From: Thiosymbion sp942492625
Lineage (GTDB): Bacteria; Pseudomonadota; Gammaproteobacteria; Chromatiales; Chromatiaceae
Reading direction: 5' to 3'
Length of the DNA: 64,000 bases
Assembly: GCA_942492625.1 (NCBI GenBank)
Contig: CALOFM010000032.1
Span: 75,461-139,460 of the forward strand
The translations under genes and the position numbers were made by a program. This document shows, piece after piece, positions 44,267 to 53,385 of the stretch. The notes under the pieces were generated by a model. It was not told where the DNA came from. It saw only the letters and a list, made by a program, of their open reading frames with translations, and did no database searches. The stretch's first letter is position 1. Every line of letters starts with the position of its first letter.

Positions 44267-44938
44267 TCAGGCCAGGACGATGTCGAAGCGGGCCCGAAGC
44301 TGCGCCGTTTGCGGGTTGTTCGAGGGCTCGAAGGCTACGATCAATCGCTCCCGTGCGGCATCGTCGGATACGCCGTTGATCAGCCAATCCCACTGGTTCT
44401 CCGGTGCTCCCCTAACATATATCTGTGTCACCAGGGGGCGGTTGCCGGGTACCCGCGCGGCGACGTGGATGTGCGGTGCGCGGCCGGGGTAGGGCACCGG
44501 CTTGATGGTACGAAACCCATAATGGCCATCCGCCGCTGTCTCGAAACGGCCATAGCCTTGGAAATTGGGATCCCGCGCCACGCTCCGGTCGTCAAGCCGA
44601 TGTATGTAGCGCCCGTTCGCGTCGCACTGCCAGATCTCCACGAGTGCGCCTTCCACAGGTTTGCCGTTGACATTCAATACCCGGCCTTGGAGATCGGTTA
44701 TCTCGCCCGCCGCGATACCGTCGCTGCCCTCTACCCGCACCAGGTCGTTGTCCTTGTCGAGTGGTATGCGGTCCGGGTAGAAGGGGCCTTGCGGCTGCGC
44801 GGCGGTAGGTGCTGCGGCGGCTGTAACCGCGCCGGGGACCAGCAAAGTCAAACTCGAGGCGGCTGCCTGGAGCAAACGGCGGCGGTGCAGGGAAGGAATG
44901 GGTTCGCTTGGCGAGCGATTCTCTCGTTTGAGGAGCAT
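44267..44938 (-). CDS. Tat-exported intradiol ring-cleavage dioxygenase-like protein
   Basis: A 223-residue protein with a Tat-like signal (LHRRRLLQAAASSLTLLVPG) and an intradiol dioxygenase fold (PQGPFYPDRIPL; GALVEIWQCDANGRYIH). The non-haem iron ligands Tyr/Tyr/His/His can be seen in NGRYIH, PVPYPGRAPHIHVAAR. Cytoplasmic catechol dioxygenases lack such a signal. Exported members of this family have been proposed to act on aromatic or lignin-type substrates. The start is ATG 44938. Single gene. Confidence 0.88.
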   Translation of the reverse strand: MLLKRENRSPSEPIPSLHRRRLLQAAASSLTLLVPGAVTAAAAPTAAQPQGPFYPDRIPLDKDNDLVRVEGSDGIAAGEITDLQGRVLNVNGKPVEGALVEIWQCDANGRYIHRLDDRSVARDPNFQGYGRFETAADGHYGFRTIKPVPYPGRAPHIHVAARVPGNRPLVTQIYVRGAPENQWDWLINGVSDDAARERLIVAFEPSNNPQTAQLRARFDIVLA

Positions 44939-45171
44939 GCGTAACCTTTTAGTTCGGATTTCACTTACGCTAGATGTGAGGGTCGCTTGCGGACGCTCAA
45001 AGGGCAACGCGCTGCACGGGATCCATTTCGCAGGGGTCATGTCGGAGTGTCATGCCGCCGAACCCGTTGCTCCACTTGAAGTGTCGAGCGCGGATTCGCA
45101 TTAACCGGCGTAAGCTGGAAGGCCTCCGGGCGTTCTTCGATTCGCGAGCAAAATCGGCGAGGAGATACAGG

Positions 45172-45639
45172 ATGGTAGAGCTTGGACACGTGGCGCTACG
45201 CGTCAGGGACCTGGATCGGGCGATCGACTTCTACCAGGGAACGGTCGGTCTCAAGCTGGTCGGGCGCATCGGCGGCGGTCGTGCGGCGTTGCTGACCGGA
45301 GGTGGACAGCACCACGAGCTCTTGCTCGCGGCGGCTCCGTCCATGGACTCGGGCGCCTCGCCCCGTCAGCCCCTATACCACGTCGCGTGGCGGGTCGGGG
45401 AGGGGCTTGCTGCCCTACGCGCCGCGAAGGATCGGCTGGACAGCCTGGGGTGTCACGTTGAAGGCGCGGTCGACCACGGTGTGAGCTGGAGTCTTTACCT
45501 GCGCGACCCGGAGGGTAATCAGGTCGAGCTGTTCGCCGACAATCCAAGCGTGGACTGGCGCCAGTCTTCTGATTGGATCAATTCGCCGTCGGTGCCGTTT
45601 GAGTTGGCGGAAGAGGGTGCCAGCGCAACCGCGAGCTGA
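45172..45639 (+). CDS. VOC-family protein (glyoxalase/extradiol dioxygenase-like)
   Basis: A 155-residue vicinal-oxygen-chelate protein with two beta-alpha-beta-beta-beta modules. Metal-ligand candidates are His in MVELGHVALRVRDLDRAIDF, His in PLYHVAWRVG and Glu in YLRDPEGNQVELFAD. That is the pattern of a glyoxalase or a catechol-2,3-dioxygenase-like enzyme. Substrate not predictable. The gene is divergent from the intradiol dioxygenase. ATG 45172 follows an AGGAGA-like site. Confidence 0.88.
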   Translation: MVELGHVALRVRDLDRAIDFYQGTVGLKLVGRIGGGRAALLTGGGQHHELLLAAAPSMDSGASPRQPLYHVAWRVGEGLAALRAAKDRLDSLGCHVEGAVDHGVSWSLYLRDPEGNQVELFADNPSVDWRQSSDWINSPSVPFELAEEGASATAS

Positions 45640-45783
45640 TGTGGCTTACAGAGCGGCTCACGCCGGACGTCAGAACCATCGCCGACATTCGCCGATTTGA
45701 ACGGCGCAAGACCGCGCCTTTTCCGGTAGTCGACTATCTGCCGTAGACTGCAGTGCAAATATCCAAATCCCCGAGAGGCATTC

Positions 45784-46492
45784 ATGGATCTTCAACTGCA
45801 AAACAAGCGCGTTCTGGTTACTGGATCCACTGGCGGTATCGGCAAGAAAATCGCTGAGAGATACCTTTCAGAGGGCGCGATCGTCTACATCAATGGCCGC
45901 AACGAAGCGCGTTGCTGCGACATCGCCTCCGAGCTGGCTACTCAAGGCGGTGTCGACATCCTCATTAACAACACCGGTTATCTTCGAGGTGAAGCCCTTC
46001 GCGGAGATTTCCGACGAAGAGTGGATGCATTATTTCAACGTCAATATTCTCTCAGCGGTCAGGCTTTCGCGTGCCCTGCTGCCGACCATGCTTGAGCGCG
46101 ACTGCGGCCGCATCGTCAATATTTCCTCCGAGTGTGCGATCAAGCCACTCGGCCAGATGGTGCATTACTCGGTTACGAAAACCGCGCTGCTTTTCCTTTC
46201 CCGCGCTCTTTCCGAACTGACCAAGGGCAAGACCGTCACCGTCAATTCCGTCCTGCCGGGACCGACCTGGACCGAGGGCGTCGAGAACTACTTCGATACG
46301 CTGGCGGAAGAGGAAGGCAAGCCACTCGATGAGCTGACCAAGAACTACTTTGCCGACCACGAGCCGACGTCGTTGCTTCAGCGGTTCGTCGACGTCAGTG
46401 AAGTCGCAGAGGGCACTGTATACGTGACCAGCAACCGCGCCATGAACGGCCAAGGCTTGCGCGTAGAAGGCGGAATTATCCGCGCACTCTAG
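45784..46492 (+). pseudogene. Short-chain dehydrogenase/reductase with deletion and frameshift
   Basis: The 5' part (RVLVTGSTGGIGKKIAERYL, the TGxxxGxG motif) runs to VDILINNTG in one frame. From about 45975 the protein continues in a second frame (FEVKPFAEISDEEWMHYFNV; then VHYSVTKTALLFL with the YxxxK site). Between NGRNEARCC and DILINN about 35 residues normally present are missing. Two lesions, so it is not functional as read. Confidence 0.85.
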
Positions 46493-46576
46493 ACCCGAAT
46501 AGGGTGTGGAATCGGAATTGATGCTCCAGGCGAAAGTTGCCGATCAGCATCCCTGGGAGGTCCGTCAGTCGCGCGC

Positions 46577-47047
46577 TTGCCGCCTCCAGTGACCGGCAGA
46601 GGAAGGGCCGCGCCCGCAGCGCTGCCGAACTCTTTCCAGCGCCATTGCGCAAGCGACACCACGGCCGATTACCGTCTGCGGGACGACGGCATCGTCGCCC
46701 TTACCGACCGGTGCAAAACGCAGAACGGCGAGGTCGATGAGGCGCGCGGTGTGGCTCGCTCGGCCGATCCCGCCACCAACGCAAAGCTCGAAGTCAGCTT
46801 TGTTAATGTCTTGGGCAAGCAACTGTTCTGGGGAGACTACTGGATTATCGGCCTAGGCGCGGACTACGAGTACGCCCTCGTCGGCACGCCGAGCCGGCGC
46901 TGGGGCTGGATCCTTGCGCGTGAGCCGAGACCGTCTACGCAAAGCATAGAGACTTGGCTCGAACGCCTGCGAGGGCAGGGATATGATCCGAAAGCGTTCG
47001 TGCGCACCGATAAAGGCCCCCGAATTGCCAAAGACGCCGACCGATAG
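46577..47047 (+). pseudogene. Lipocalin (ApoD/Blc-like), 5'-truncated
   Basis: From about 46625 the frame encodes NSFQRHCASDTTADYRLRDD, EARGVARSADPATNAKLEVS and FWGDYWIIGLGADYEYALVG then WGWILAREP: the lipocalin barrel from strand B to the C-terminus. The signal peptide, lipobox and GxWY motif are missing; upstream residues are unrelated. It is a second, decayed lipocalin beside the complete one at 20017. Confidence 0.75.
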
Positions 47048-47119
47048 TGTCAATCCTTGCGAGTATCGGGATCTCTTCGTTGCCTGAATTCGGCTCGGCG
47101 AGAGATCCCGGTGATTTTT

Positions 47120-47182
47120 TGTGGGAGGGGTGCCCTCGCCGCGAAGCCGAGGAGTCGATCGCCGCGAGGCGCGCCTCCCACC
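47120..47182. repeat. REP-like intergenic palindromic element
   Basis: GTGGGAGG at 47121-47128 and CCTCCCAC at 47174-47181 flank inner GC-rich segments with partial dyad symmetry (CTCGCCGCGAAG; CGCCGCGAGG). The length, position between genes and GTGGGAG...CTCCCAC ends resemble the repetitive extragenic palindromes of gammaproteobacteria. It could also act as a bidirectional terminator. One copy only in this window. Confidence 0.6.
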
Positions 47183-47239
47183 GCGGCACGTGAATCGGGG
47201 CTGCTGCACACTACCGGACGCACGCGGCTAAGAACAGAC

Positions 47240-47431
47240 ATGTACGAGACAGCGACCATCGATTGCCCCTGGTGCGGCAGCCCCACGGAGATCACCCTGG
47301 ATTGCTCTGCAGGCAGCCAGAGATTCGTCGAGGACTGCATGGTTTGCTGCGCGCCTATCCTGGCGTCCCTTGACTGCGATCCCGTGACCGGGGCGTTCGC
47401 CAGCCTGACGGCGGTGCGCGAGAACGAGTAG
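47240..47431 (+). CDS. CPXCG-motif cysteine-rich small protein
   Basis: A 63-residue protein with two cysteine pairs (TIDCPWCGSPTEI; FVEDCMVCCAPI) that form a small zinc ribbon, as in the CPxCG-type family. The function of the family is unknown. The start is ATG 47240. It converges with the LOV gene, stops being 2 bases apart. Confidence 0.88.
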   Translation: MYETATIDCPWCGSPTEITLDCSAGSQRFVEDCMVCCAPILASLDCDPVTGAFASLTAVRENE

Positions 47432-47433
47432 GT

Positions 47434-47886
47434 TTAACGATCCGCTTCGGCCAGCAGCTCGTTCAGCCGGCGCAGCTCGTCTTCCGCTCGCAACTGCTCG
47501 GTAACGTCGTACTGCGTTCCCAGGTAGTAGATCAGCTTTCCATTCTGGTCGAACAGGGGACGAATGGAGAACTGGTTCATGAAAAGCTCTCCGTCCTTCC
47601 GATAGTTGCGCAGGGTTACCGTGACGGAAGTATGATCTCGAAGCGCCTCGCGAATGCGCTCGATTTCCGGTTGATCCCGATCGTGTCCCTGCAGGAATCG
47701 GCAGTTGCGGCCGACGATCTCTTCCCTGTCGTATCCGGTAATCAGCTCGAAGGCCTCGTTGGCGTAGACGATCGGGTTGTCAGGTTGGTCCGGGTCCGAG
47801 AGAGTGATGCCGTTGATGCATGTGTCCAGGATCTGCGAGAGCACGACCGTGATGGTGTCCGTATCTTTGCCCAAGGGTAGCTGCAT
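47434..47886 (-). CDS. Short LOV (PAS) blue-light photoreceptor
   Basis: A 150-residue single-domain protein. The PAS core carries the LOV signature GRNCRFLQG with photoreactive Cys62. Other flavin-contact residues are also present (Asn in LFMNQFSI, Gln in YLGTQYDVTE). It is flanked by an N-cap and a C-terminal helix (RAEDELRRLNELLAEADR) able to dimerise. There is no output domain, as in the short LOV proteins of Pseudomonas putida. It probably binds FMN and signals by dimer change. The genomic partner is not obvious. Confidence 0.92.
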   Translation of the reverse strand: MQLPLGKDTDTITVVLSQILDTCINGITLSDPDQPDNPIVYANEAFELITGYDREEIVGRNCRFLQGHDRDQPEIERIREALRDHTSVTVTLRNYRKDGELFMNQFSIRPLFDQNGKLIYYLGTQYDVTEQLRAEDELRRLNELLAEADR

Positions 47887-48033
47887 TAAATCTTCCTCAT
47901 GTTGAAGCCTGGCGGCTTGTCCGCCGCGACGAATCTCAGGCGCACATGTTAAACGGGTTACTGGGTTACCCGAAACATCCGTTCCGCGAACCCGGGGGTG
48001 ATGCGCTGCGACCCAACCGGGTAGCCGAAAGGT

Positions 48034-48921
48034 CTATACACCAGCAGGCTGCCGCGGACGGCGTGGAATCAAAATCGGCGTGCGTGCCTTGTATGCCCGG
48101 TAATCGGAATTGCCGCCCCATCGCGATTCGGCGCGGGACTCGAGCGGGGGGATGCCGCTGACGCGGGTGATCAATAGGTAGACGAATAGCGGCGACACGA
48201 GCGTGGCGTACTGCCAACCCGAGAGGACCGGTATCGCGATCAGCGCGATGCCGATCCAGATGACGACCTCTCCGAAATAGTTGGGATGGCGCGACCAGGC
48301 CCATAAACCCGTCGTGATGAAGCGGCCCGAGTTCGCGGAATCCAGCCGAAAGGCACGTTTTTGGCGATCACTGATCACCTCGATCGCGAAGCCGACCGCC
48401 CAAATCCCCATCCCGAGGAAACCCACCAGTCCCACGGGCGCGGACTGCGCGGACGTCATGGCCCCGAGCGCAGCAGCCAGCGTCAGGAACACCCAAAGGC
48501 CCTGCAGGGTCCAGGCCATCAGGAACCGGGTGAACGAAGGCTTGATGGCGTCGAAGCGCTCGTCGATCCCCCGTCGCCGGACGCGCAGGAACAGGAAGCT
48601 GCCGAGGCGCAGCGACCAGATCGACACCAAGAGCGTGAGCAGGATCGATCGCGTGTCGAAGCCGCCGACGAGCAACGAGGTCCCGATCGCAAGCGTGAGA
48701 TAGGTCAGGCTGCCGGTGAGGTCGTAATAATGCTCGGTTTGAGCGATGTAGGAGGGCAGGAAGACAACCCACTGGACGAGGAATGCAAACGCCCCGGCCA
48801 GGGCGAACAGGGGCAGCCCCGATATCTTGACGCCGCCCTGACTTCCGGCCCAGCCGACAGCGGCGGCCATCAGCAACGCGCCGGTGATCGTAATCATCGA
48901 TTCGGCGACCTGATTCTTCAT
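48034..48921 (-). CDS. DUF1295/steroid 5-alpha-reductase-like membrane enzyme
   Basis: A 295-residue polytopic protein. The C-terminal half holds the isoprenylcysteine methyltransferase/5-alpha-reductase-like motif TTGLWAWSRHPNYFGEVVIW and ends ESRWGGNSDYRAYKARTP, typical of DUF1295. Such enzymes act on lipids or steroids with NADPH or AdoMet; the reaction is unknown here. It is in the same direction as the LOV gene, 147 bases away. Confidence 0.9.
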   Translation of the reverse strand: MKNQVAESMITITGALLMAAAVGWAGSQGGVKISGLPLFALAGAFAFLVQWVVFLPSYIAQTEHYYDLTGSLTYLTLAIGTSLLVGGFDTRSILLTLLVSIWSLRLGSFLFLRVRRRGIDERFDAIKPSFTRFLMAWTLQGLWVFLTLAAALGAMTSAQSAPVGLVGFLGMGIWAVGFAIEVISDRQKRAFRLDSANSGRFITTGLWAWSRHPNYFGEVVIWIGIALIAIPVLSGWQYATLVSPLFVYLLITRVSGIPPLESRAESRWGGNSDYRAYKARTPILIPRRPRQPAGV

Positions 48922-49049
48922 GCGCGTGCCCCCACTGTAACAGCGATTGTGATGCGAAAACTTAAACTAACCGAGACTCGTCCTGACCGCCGCGGGCGCA
49001 GAAGGTCGGTCCATGGGATTCCAGCGTTAACTTGCCTGTAGATCTGAAC

Positions 49050-50432
49050 ATGCGATCCGGCCGGACATTCCACAAGCAGACCCGTCTCCCGTTCCGGACA
49101 CTGGTTCTCTACGCCGTGCCGTCCCTGGTGACCTCCGTGGCGGCGCTTCCCATGGCGCTATTCATTCCGGCCTTTTACGCCGACGAGCTCGGGCTCCCGC
49201 TCGCGGCCGTGGGCGTCGCGATCGCCGCCTCCAGGCTCTTGGACGTGGTAACGGACCCCTTGATCGGCACCTTGAGCGATCGGTTCGAGACGCGCTGGGG
49301 TCGCCGCAAGCCATGGATGATCGCGGGAACGCCGTTGTTTCTGGTTGCGCTCTGGCAGGTGTTTGTCCCCGGCGAGAGCGCCAGCACGACCCATCTGCTC
49401 GTCTGGTCCGCGCTCCTGTACCTGGGCTTCACCATGATCGACCTGCCGCACAAGGCCTGGGGGGCGGAGCTCTCCGCCGATTACGACGAGCGCTCCCGCA
49501 TCACGAGCTGGCGTGAGGCGCTCTCCACCGCCGGCCAGGTCGGGCTGTTGGCGTTTGTCCTGCTTCTCGGTGCGCGCGGAATGGATGGCGCGGCCGAACA
49601 GCTACGCGGGATCGCCTGGCTGATCGTTCTGGGTCTGCCAGTCCTTGTGGCGCTCGCCGTGCTCGGGGTGCCGGAAGGCCGCCCCGAGGGATTCGACCAC
49701 GAGCGCCGCAGCTTTATGGAAGGTCTGCGGCTCGTTGTCCGCAATCCGGCATTCGGCCGCATGATCGGCTGCGTCGTCCTCTTCGTCTCCGGGATCGCCA
49801 TCCAGGGCACCCTCCACCGGCTCGTGCTTGCCGACGTGATGGGGGAGGAATCCCTCTTCCCTCTGATGATCTTCATCGAGAACCTGGCGACGCTGGCGGC
49901 CGTGCCCTTGTGGCTATGGTTGTCGCTGCGCATCGGCAAACACCGTGCGCTCATGGCTGCCGCCCTTTGGCTGGCGGCGCTGAGCCTGCCCCTTGCCCTG
50001 CTACGGGAAGGGGATACGCAGCTGCTGATCGCCTTGATCGCGTTGCGCGGCTCCAGCTTCGCCTCGATCCTTTTCCTCGCCAACTCCATGGCCGCAGACG
50101 TCATCGACGTCGACACCCTGGCCTCCGGCGAGCAGCGCTCCGGTCTCTACTTTGCCGCCTGGGGCATGGCGATCAAGCTTTCCCTCGCCCTCGGCGTTCT
50201 GCTTGGCACGGCACTGCCGGCCGCTCTCGGTTACGACCCGTCTGCTGCCGTTACGTCGCCGGATGTGCAGGCCCGCTTGATGATCATCTACGGCTGTGTC
50301 CCGGCACTGATGATGGCGGCCGGTGTACTCTTTCTGCGCCGTTTTCCGATCACGAGAGAAAGACATGACGAGGTGCGCGATACCCTGGAGGCGCGCTTGA
50401 GTGGATCTGCGGAAAATCAGCGGACCTTGTGA
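49050..50432 (+). CDS. GPH-type (MelB-like) MFS cation symporter
   Basis: About 460 residues, 12 TM. The N-terminal half has the GPH motif LLDVVTDPLIGTLSDRFETR followed by WGRRKPWMIAGTPLFLVA, and FTMIDLPHKAWGAELSADYD, characteristic of glycoside-pentoside-hexuronide:cation (Na+ or H+) symporters. The C-terminal half contains ADVIDVDTLASGEQRSGLYF, also typical. Sugar-like or other substrates cannot be decided. ATG 49050 is preferred over TTG 49032. Confidence 0.9.
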   Translation: MRSGRTFHKQTRLPFRTLVLYAVPSLVTSVAALPMALFIPAFYADELGLPLAAVGVAIAASRLLDVVTDPLIGTLSDRFETRWGRRKPWMIAGTPLFLVALWQVFVPGESASTTHLLVWSALLYLGFTMIDLPHKAWGAELSADYDERSRITSWREALSTAGQVGLLAFVLLLGARGMDGAAEQLRGIAWLIVLGLPVLVALAVLGVPEGRPEGFDHERRSFMEGLRLVVRNPAFGRMIGCVVLFVSGIAIQGTLHRLVLADVMGEESLFPLMIFIENLATLAAVPLWLWLSLRIGKHRALMAAALWLAALSLPLALLREGDTQLLIALIALRGSSFASILFLANSMAADVIDVDTLASGEQRSGLYFAAWGMAIKLSLALGVLLGTALPAALGYDPSAAVTSPDVQARLMIIYGCVPALMMAAGVLFLRRFPITRERHDEVRDTLEARLSGSAENQRTL

Positions 50433-50634
50433 GAGGGAGCCAGCGGAGAGGTAACAGGGCGCTCATCCCGTCAGAAGTGGTGACTCGTCCCCTTGATAAC
50501 GGGTTCCGGTTTCACCCTGTCAGCACCATATGTGTGAAGGACTGCAATCGATGCGTATTGAGTAGCATCGACGGATTACCCACGTCGTTTTGGCGCCGAA
50601 CGCGCAACAACCCGAGAAGCTGGAGAGATTCCCG

Positions 50635-51243
50635 ATGAATGTAACCGAAGCTATCAGCACCCGTAGAGCAATCAAGTGGTACGACCCGGATCACGAGATG
50701 CCGGAAGAGATGTTCCGGATGCTGATGGAGCACGCCATCCTATCGCCGACCGCGTTCAACATTCAGAACTGGCGTTTCCTTCGGGTGCGCGATCCGAAAC
50801 AGCGAAAGGCGATACGCGCCGTCGCCTGGGACCAGGCGCAGGTGACCGATTCCTCGGAGCTTCTCGTCTTGTGCTTCGATAACAAGGCGTGGTCTCGCGA
50901 ACCAGAAAGCTACTGGCGCAACGCGCCGAAAGAGGTTCAGGATTTCCTGGTTCCGGCCATCGCCCAGTACTACGAAGGCAAGCCGCAGGTCGAGAGGGAC
51001 GAAGGGATGCGCTCCTGCGGCTTGGCGGGCATGTCCATCATGCTGATGGCGAAGGAGCTGGGTTACGACTCTTGCCCCATGGACGGCTTCGATTACGAGG
51101 CGGTTGCCGACATCGTCAAGCTCCCGCCCGACTATGAGATTGCCTTCATGATCGCCATCGGCAAAGGAACCAAGCCAGCGTGGCCGAAGCCGGGACAACT
51201 TCCCTTGGATGAGGTGATGGTCGAAGATCGCTTCGACTCCTGA
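50635..51243 (+). CDS. Nitroreductase-family flavoprotein
   Basis: A 202-residue FMN-dependent oxidoreductase: ISTRRAIKWYDPDHEMPEE (Arg phosphate contacts), SPTAFNIQNWRFLRVRD, ELGYDSCPMDGFDYEAVADI and a final FMIAIGKGTKPAWP. It reduces nitro or quinone compounds using NAD(P)H. The start is ATG 50635. Confidence 0.93.
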   Translation: MNVTEAISTRRAIKWYDPDHEMPEEMFRMLMEHAILSPTAFNIQNWRFLRVRDPKQRKAIRAVAWDQAQVTDSSELLVLCFDNKAWSREPESYWRNAPKEVQDFLVPAIAQYYEGKPQVERDEGMRSCGLAGMSIMLMAKELGYDSCPMDGFDYEAVADIVKLPPDYEIAFMIAIGKGTKPAWPKPGQLPLDEVMVEDRFDS

Positions 51244-51309
51244 GGACGCTGCGCTACTCGACGTTTCCCGCCGCGCCCAAACGCTCACCCCGGAGAGGTA
51301 GAGGATATC

Positions 51310-51894
51310 GTGTCTGAGATGTTGTTTGCCGCGGTTGGCATCGGCGGCGGTCTGATATTCCTGGTTGCCGGCGGTGAGCTGCTGGTGCGCGGGGCTTCCG
51401 CCCTGGCAGCCCTGTTGCGTATCGGCCCCCTGGTAATCGGATTGACCGTCGTCGCCATCGGCACTTCGATGCCGGAGTTGGTTACGACAATCGTTGCGAG
51501 TCTGCGCGGCCAACGGGATCTTGCCGTGGGCAGCGTCGTCGGCAGCAACCTGTTCAACATCCTGGGTGTGCTGGGCGTGGTGAGTATAGTAGCCCCGGAC
51601 GGAATTCCCGTTTCGGAGGCGTCGCTGGCCTTGGACATCCCCAACATGATCGCCACCGCCGTGGCCTGTCTGCCGATCTTCTTTACCGGTCACCGCATCG
51701 CCCGCTGGGAGGGCGGTCTGTTCTTCGTCTATTACCTGGCCTACATCACCTATTTGGTGTTGGACGCCACGGATCACTCGGGCAGCGAGGGATTCGCACT
51801 CGTGATGACGGGCTTCGTCCTGCCCCTGACGGTCGTGACGCTGCTGGTCTGTCCGCTACGGGCCTCACACGCCAGCGCAACTTCCTCCGATTGA
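51310..51894 (+). CDS. Half-size Ca2+/Na+ exchanger-like protein (single alpha repeat)
   Basis: Only 194 residues where CaCA exchangers have about 320. A single alpha motif is present (VVAIGTSMPELVTTIVASLR; VGSVVGSNLFNILGVLG), joined to an end that normally closes the second repeat (LPIFFTGHRIARWEGGLFFV). The start looks like a first-repeat N-terminus (FLVAGGELLVRGASALAALL). This would fit in-frame recombination between the two repeats. It might work as a dimer or be inactive. GTG 51310 or ATG 51319 start; 15 bases from zwf. Confidence 0.8.
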   Translation: MSEMLFAAVGIGGGLIFLVAGGELLVRGASALAALLRIGPLVIGLTVVAIGTSMPELVTTIVASLRGQRDLAVGSVVGSNLFNILGVLGVVSIVAPDGIPVSEASLALDIPNMIATAVACLPIFFTGHRIARWEGGLFFVYYLAYITYLVLDATDHSGSEGFALVMTGFVLPLTVVTLLVCPLRASHASATSSD

Positions 51895-51909
51895 AACTGG
51901 AGACGCACG

Positions 51910-53385
51910 ATGATCGAACCCTGTTCACTGGTAATCTTCGGTTCCACGGGCAATCTGGCTCGTAACAAGTTGCTTCCAGCCCTTTACCACTTGGAGCTTG
52001 CAGAAAAGTTGGCCCCGTCCAGTCGTGTCCTGGGCTTCGGTCGCCGTGAATGGACGGATGCGGACTGGGTCGAAGAGGTCGCAAGGACCTTGAAGAGTCG
52101 GGTGCGCGGCGCGCTCGACGAAGGCGTCGTCGAACGCCTCGCTGCGCGTCTGCATTTCGTCCCTGGCGATCTGCAGGACCCGGAGGCTTACGCTCGGCTA
52201 CGCGGTCGACTTCGCGATGACCCTGAGATGCCGGCAAACCTGATTTTCTACCTTTCCGTCTCCCCGGAGCATTACGGCGAGGTCGCCGACCGTTTGTCCG
52301 CACAGGGACTGCAAAAGCAGGGCGCGGGCTGGTCCCGGCTCGTGGTGGAAAAGCCCTTCGGCTTCGATCTGGAGAGCGCGAGCACGCTGGATGAGAGACT
52401 CCATCGGCATTTCGGTGAAGGCCAGATTTACCGCATTGACCATTATCTCGGAAAGAGCACGGTCCAGAATGTGCTCGTGTTCCGCTTCGCCAACCTAATA
52501 CTGGAACCCCTGTGGAATCGCAATTACATCGATCACGTCCAGATATTGCATAGCGAAGCACGCGGCATCGAGGAACGTGCAGGGTTCTATGACGGCGTCG
52601 GCGCCATGCGCGATATGATCCAGAGCCACCTGCTGCAAATGCTCACACTCGTCGCCATGGAGCCGCCGCCGAGCCTGGACGCGGAGGCCCTGCGCGATGA
52701 GAAGGTCAAGGTACTGCGGTCGATACGGCCCATACCCCGTCAGGCCGTCCATGCCCACGCCTTCCGCGCGCAGTACCGCAGCGGAGACGTCGATGGGGTC
52801 AAGATACCCGGCTACCTGGAAGAGCCCAATGTAACCCACGACAGCACGACCGAGACCTATGCAGCCTTGAAGCTTTATGTAGACAACTGGCGCTGGCGTA
52901 ACGTCCCCTTCTATTTGCGTACGGGAAAGCGCATGGCGAAGGCCAACTCTTCTATCAGCATACGCTTCAAGCATCCGCCCCAGCAGCTATTCCGCCACAC
53001 AGCCATCGAACAGCTAAAGCCCAACTGGATTCTACTCAACATCCAACCCAACGAATGTATTCGGGTCGAGATACAGGTGAAGCAAACTGGCCTGGAGATG
53101 CGCACGCAGACCGAACATCTGGACGCCAGCACCTGCGCAGTAGGCCGGAGCCAAATCGATGCCTACGAGGCGCTGATTCTCGACGTCATCGAGGGCGACC
53201 ACTCGTTATTTCTCCGCTCCGACGAGGTGAACTGGGCATGGGAGGTGGTCGACCCCGTACTCAAGCTCTGGGCCACGGAACGAGATTTCATCCACACCTA
53301 TCCAGCCGGGAGCTGGGGCCCTCGCGAAGCCGCGCGTCTTTTCGACCGGGACGACCAGGATTGGCGCAACGAACTGATGGCTTAG
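51910..53385 (+). CDS. zwf: Glucose-6-phosphate 1-dehydrogenase
   Basis: A 491-residue enzyme, first step of the oxidative pentose-phosphate/Entner-Doudoroff route: glucose-6-phosphate plus NADP+ to 6-phosphogluconolactone. The NADP-binding motif GSTGNLARNKLLPALYHLEL is at the N-terminus and the active site RIDHYLGKSTVQN is in the middle. Also ERAGFYDGVGAMRDMIQSHL and FYLRTGKRMAKA. Full length. No pgl or edd gene adjoins it. Confidence 0.97.
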   Translation: MIEPCSLVIFGSTGNLARNKLLPALYHLELAEKLAPSSRVLGFGRREWTDADWVEEVARTLKSRVRGALDEGVVERLAARLHFVPGDLQDPEAYARLRGRLRDDPEMPANLIFYLSVSPEHYGEVADRLSAQGLQKQGAGWSRLVVEKPFGFDLESASTLDERLHRHFGEGQIYRIDHYLGKSTVQNVLVFRFANLILEPLWNRNYIDHVQILHSEARGIEERAGFYDGVGAMRDMIQSHLLQMLTLVAMEPPPSLDAEALRDEKVKVLRSIRPIPRQAVHAHAFRAQYRSGDVDGVKIPGYLEEPNVTHDSTTETYAALKLYVDNWRWRNVPFYLRTGKRMAKANSSISIRFKHPPQQLFRHTAIEQLKPNWILLNIQPNECIRVEIQVKQTGLEMRTQTEHLDASTCAVGRSQIDAYEALILDVIEGDHSLFLRSDEVNWAWEVVDPVLKLWATERDFIHTYPAGSWGPREAARLFDRDDQDWRNELMA

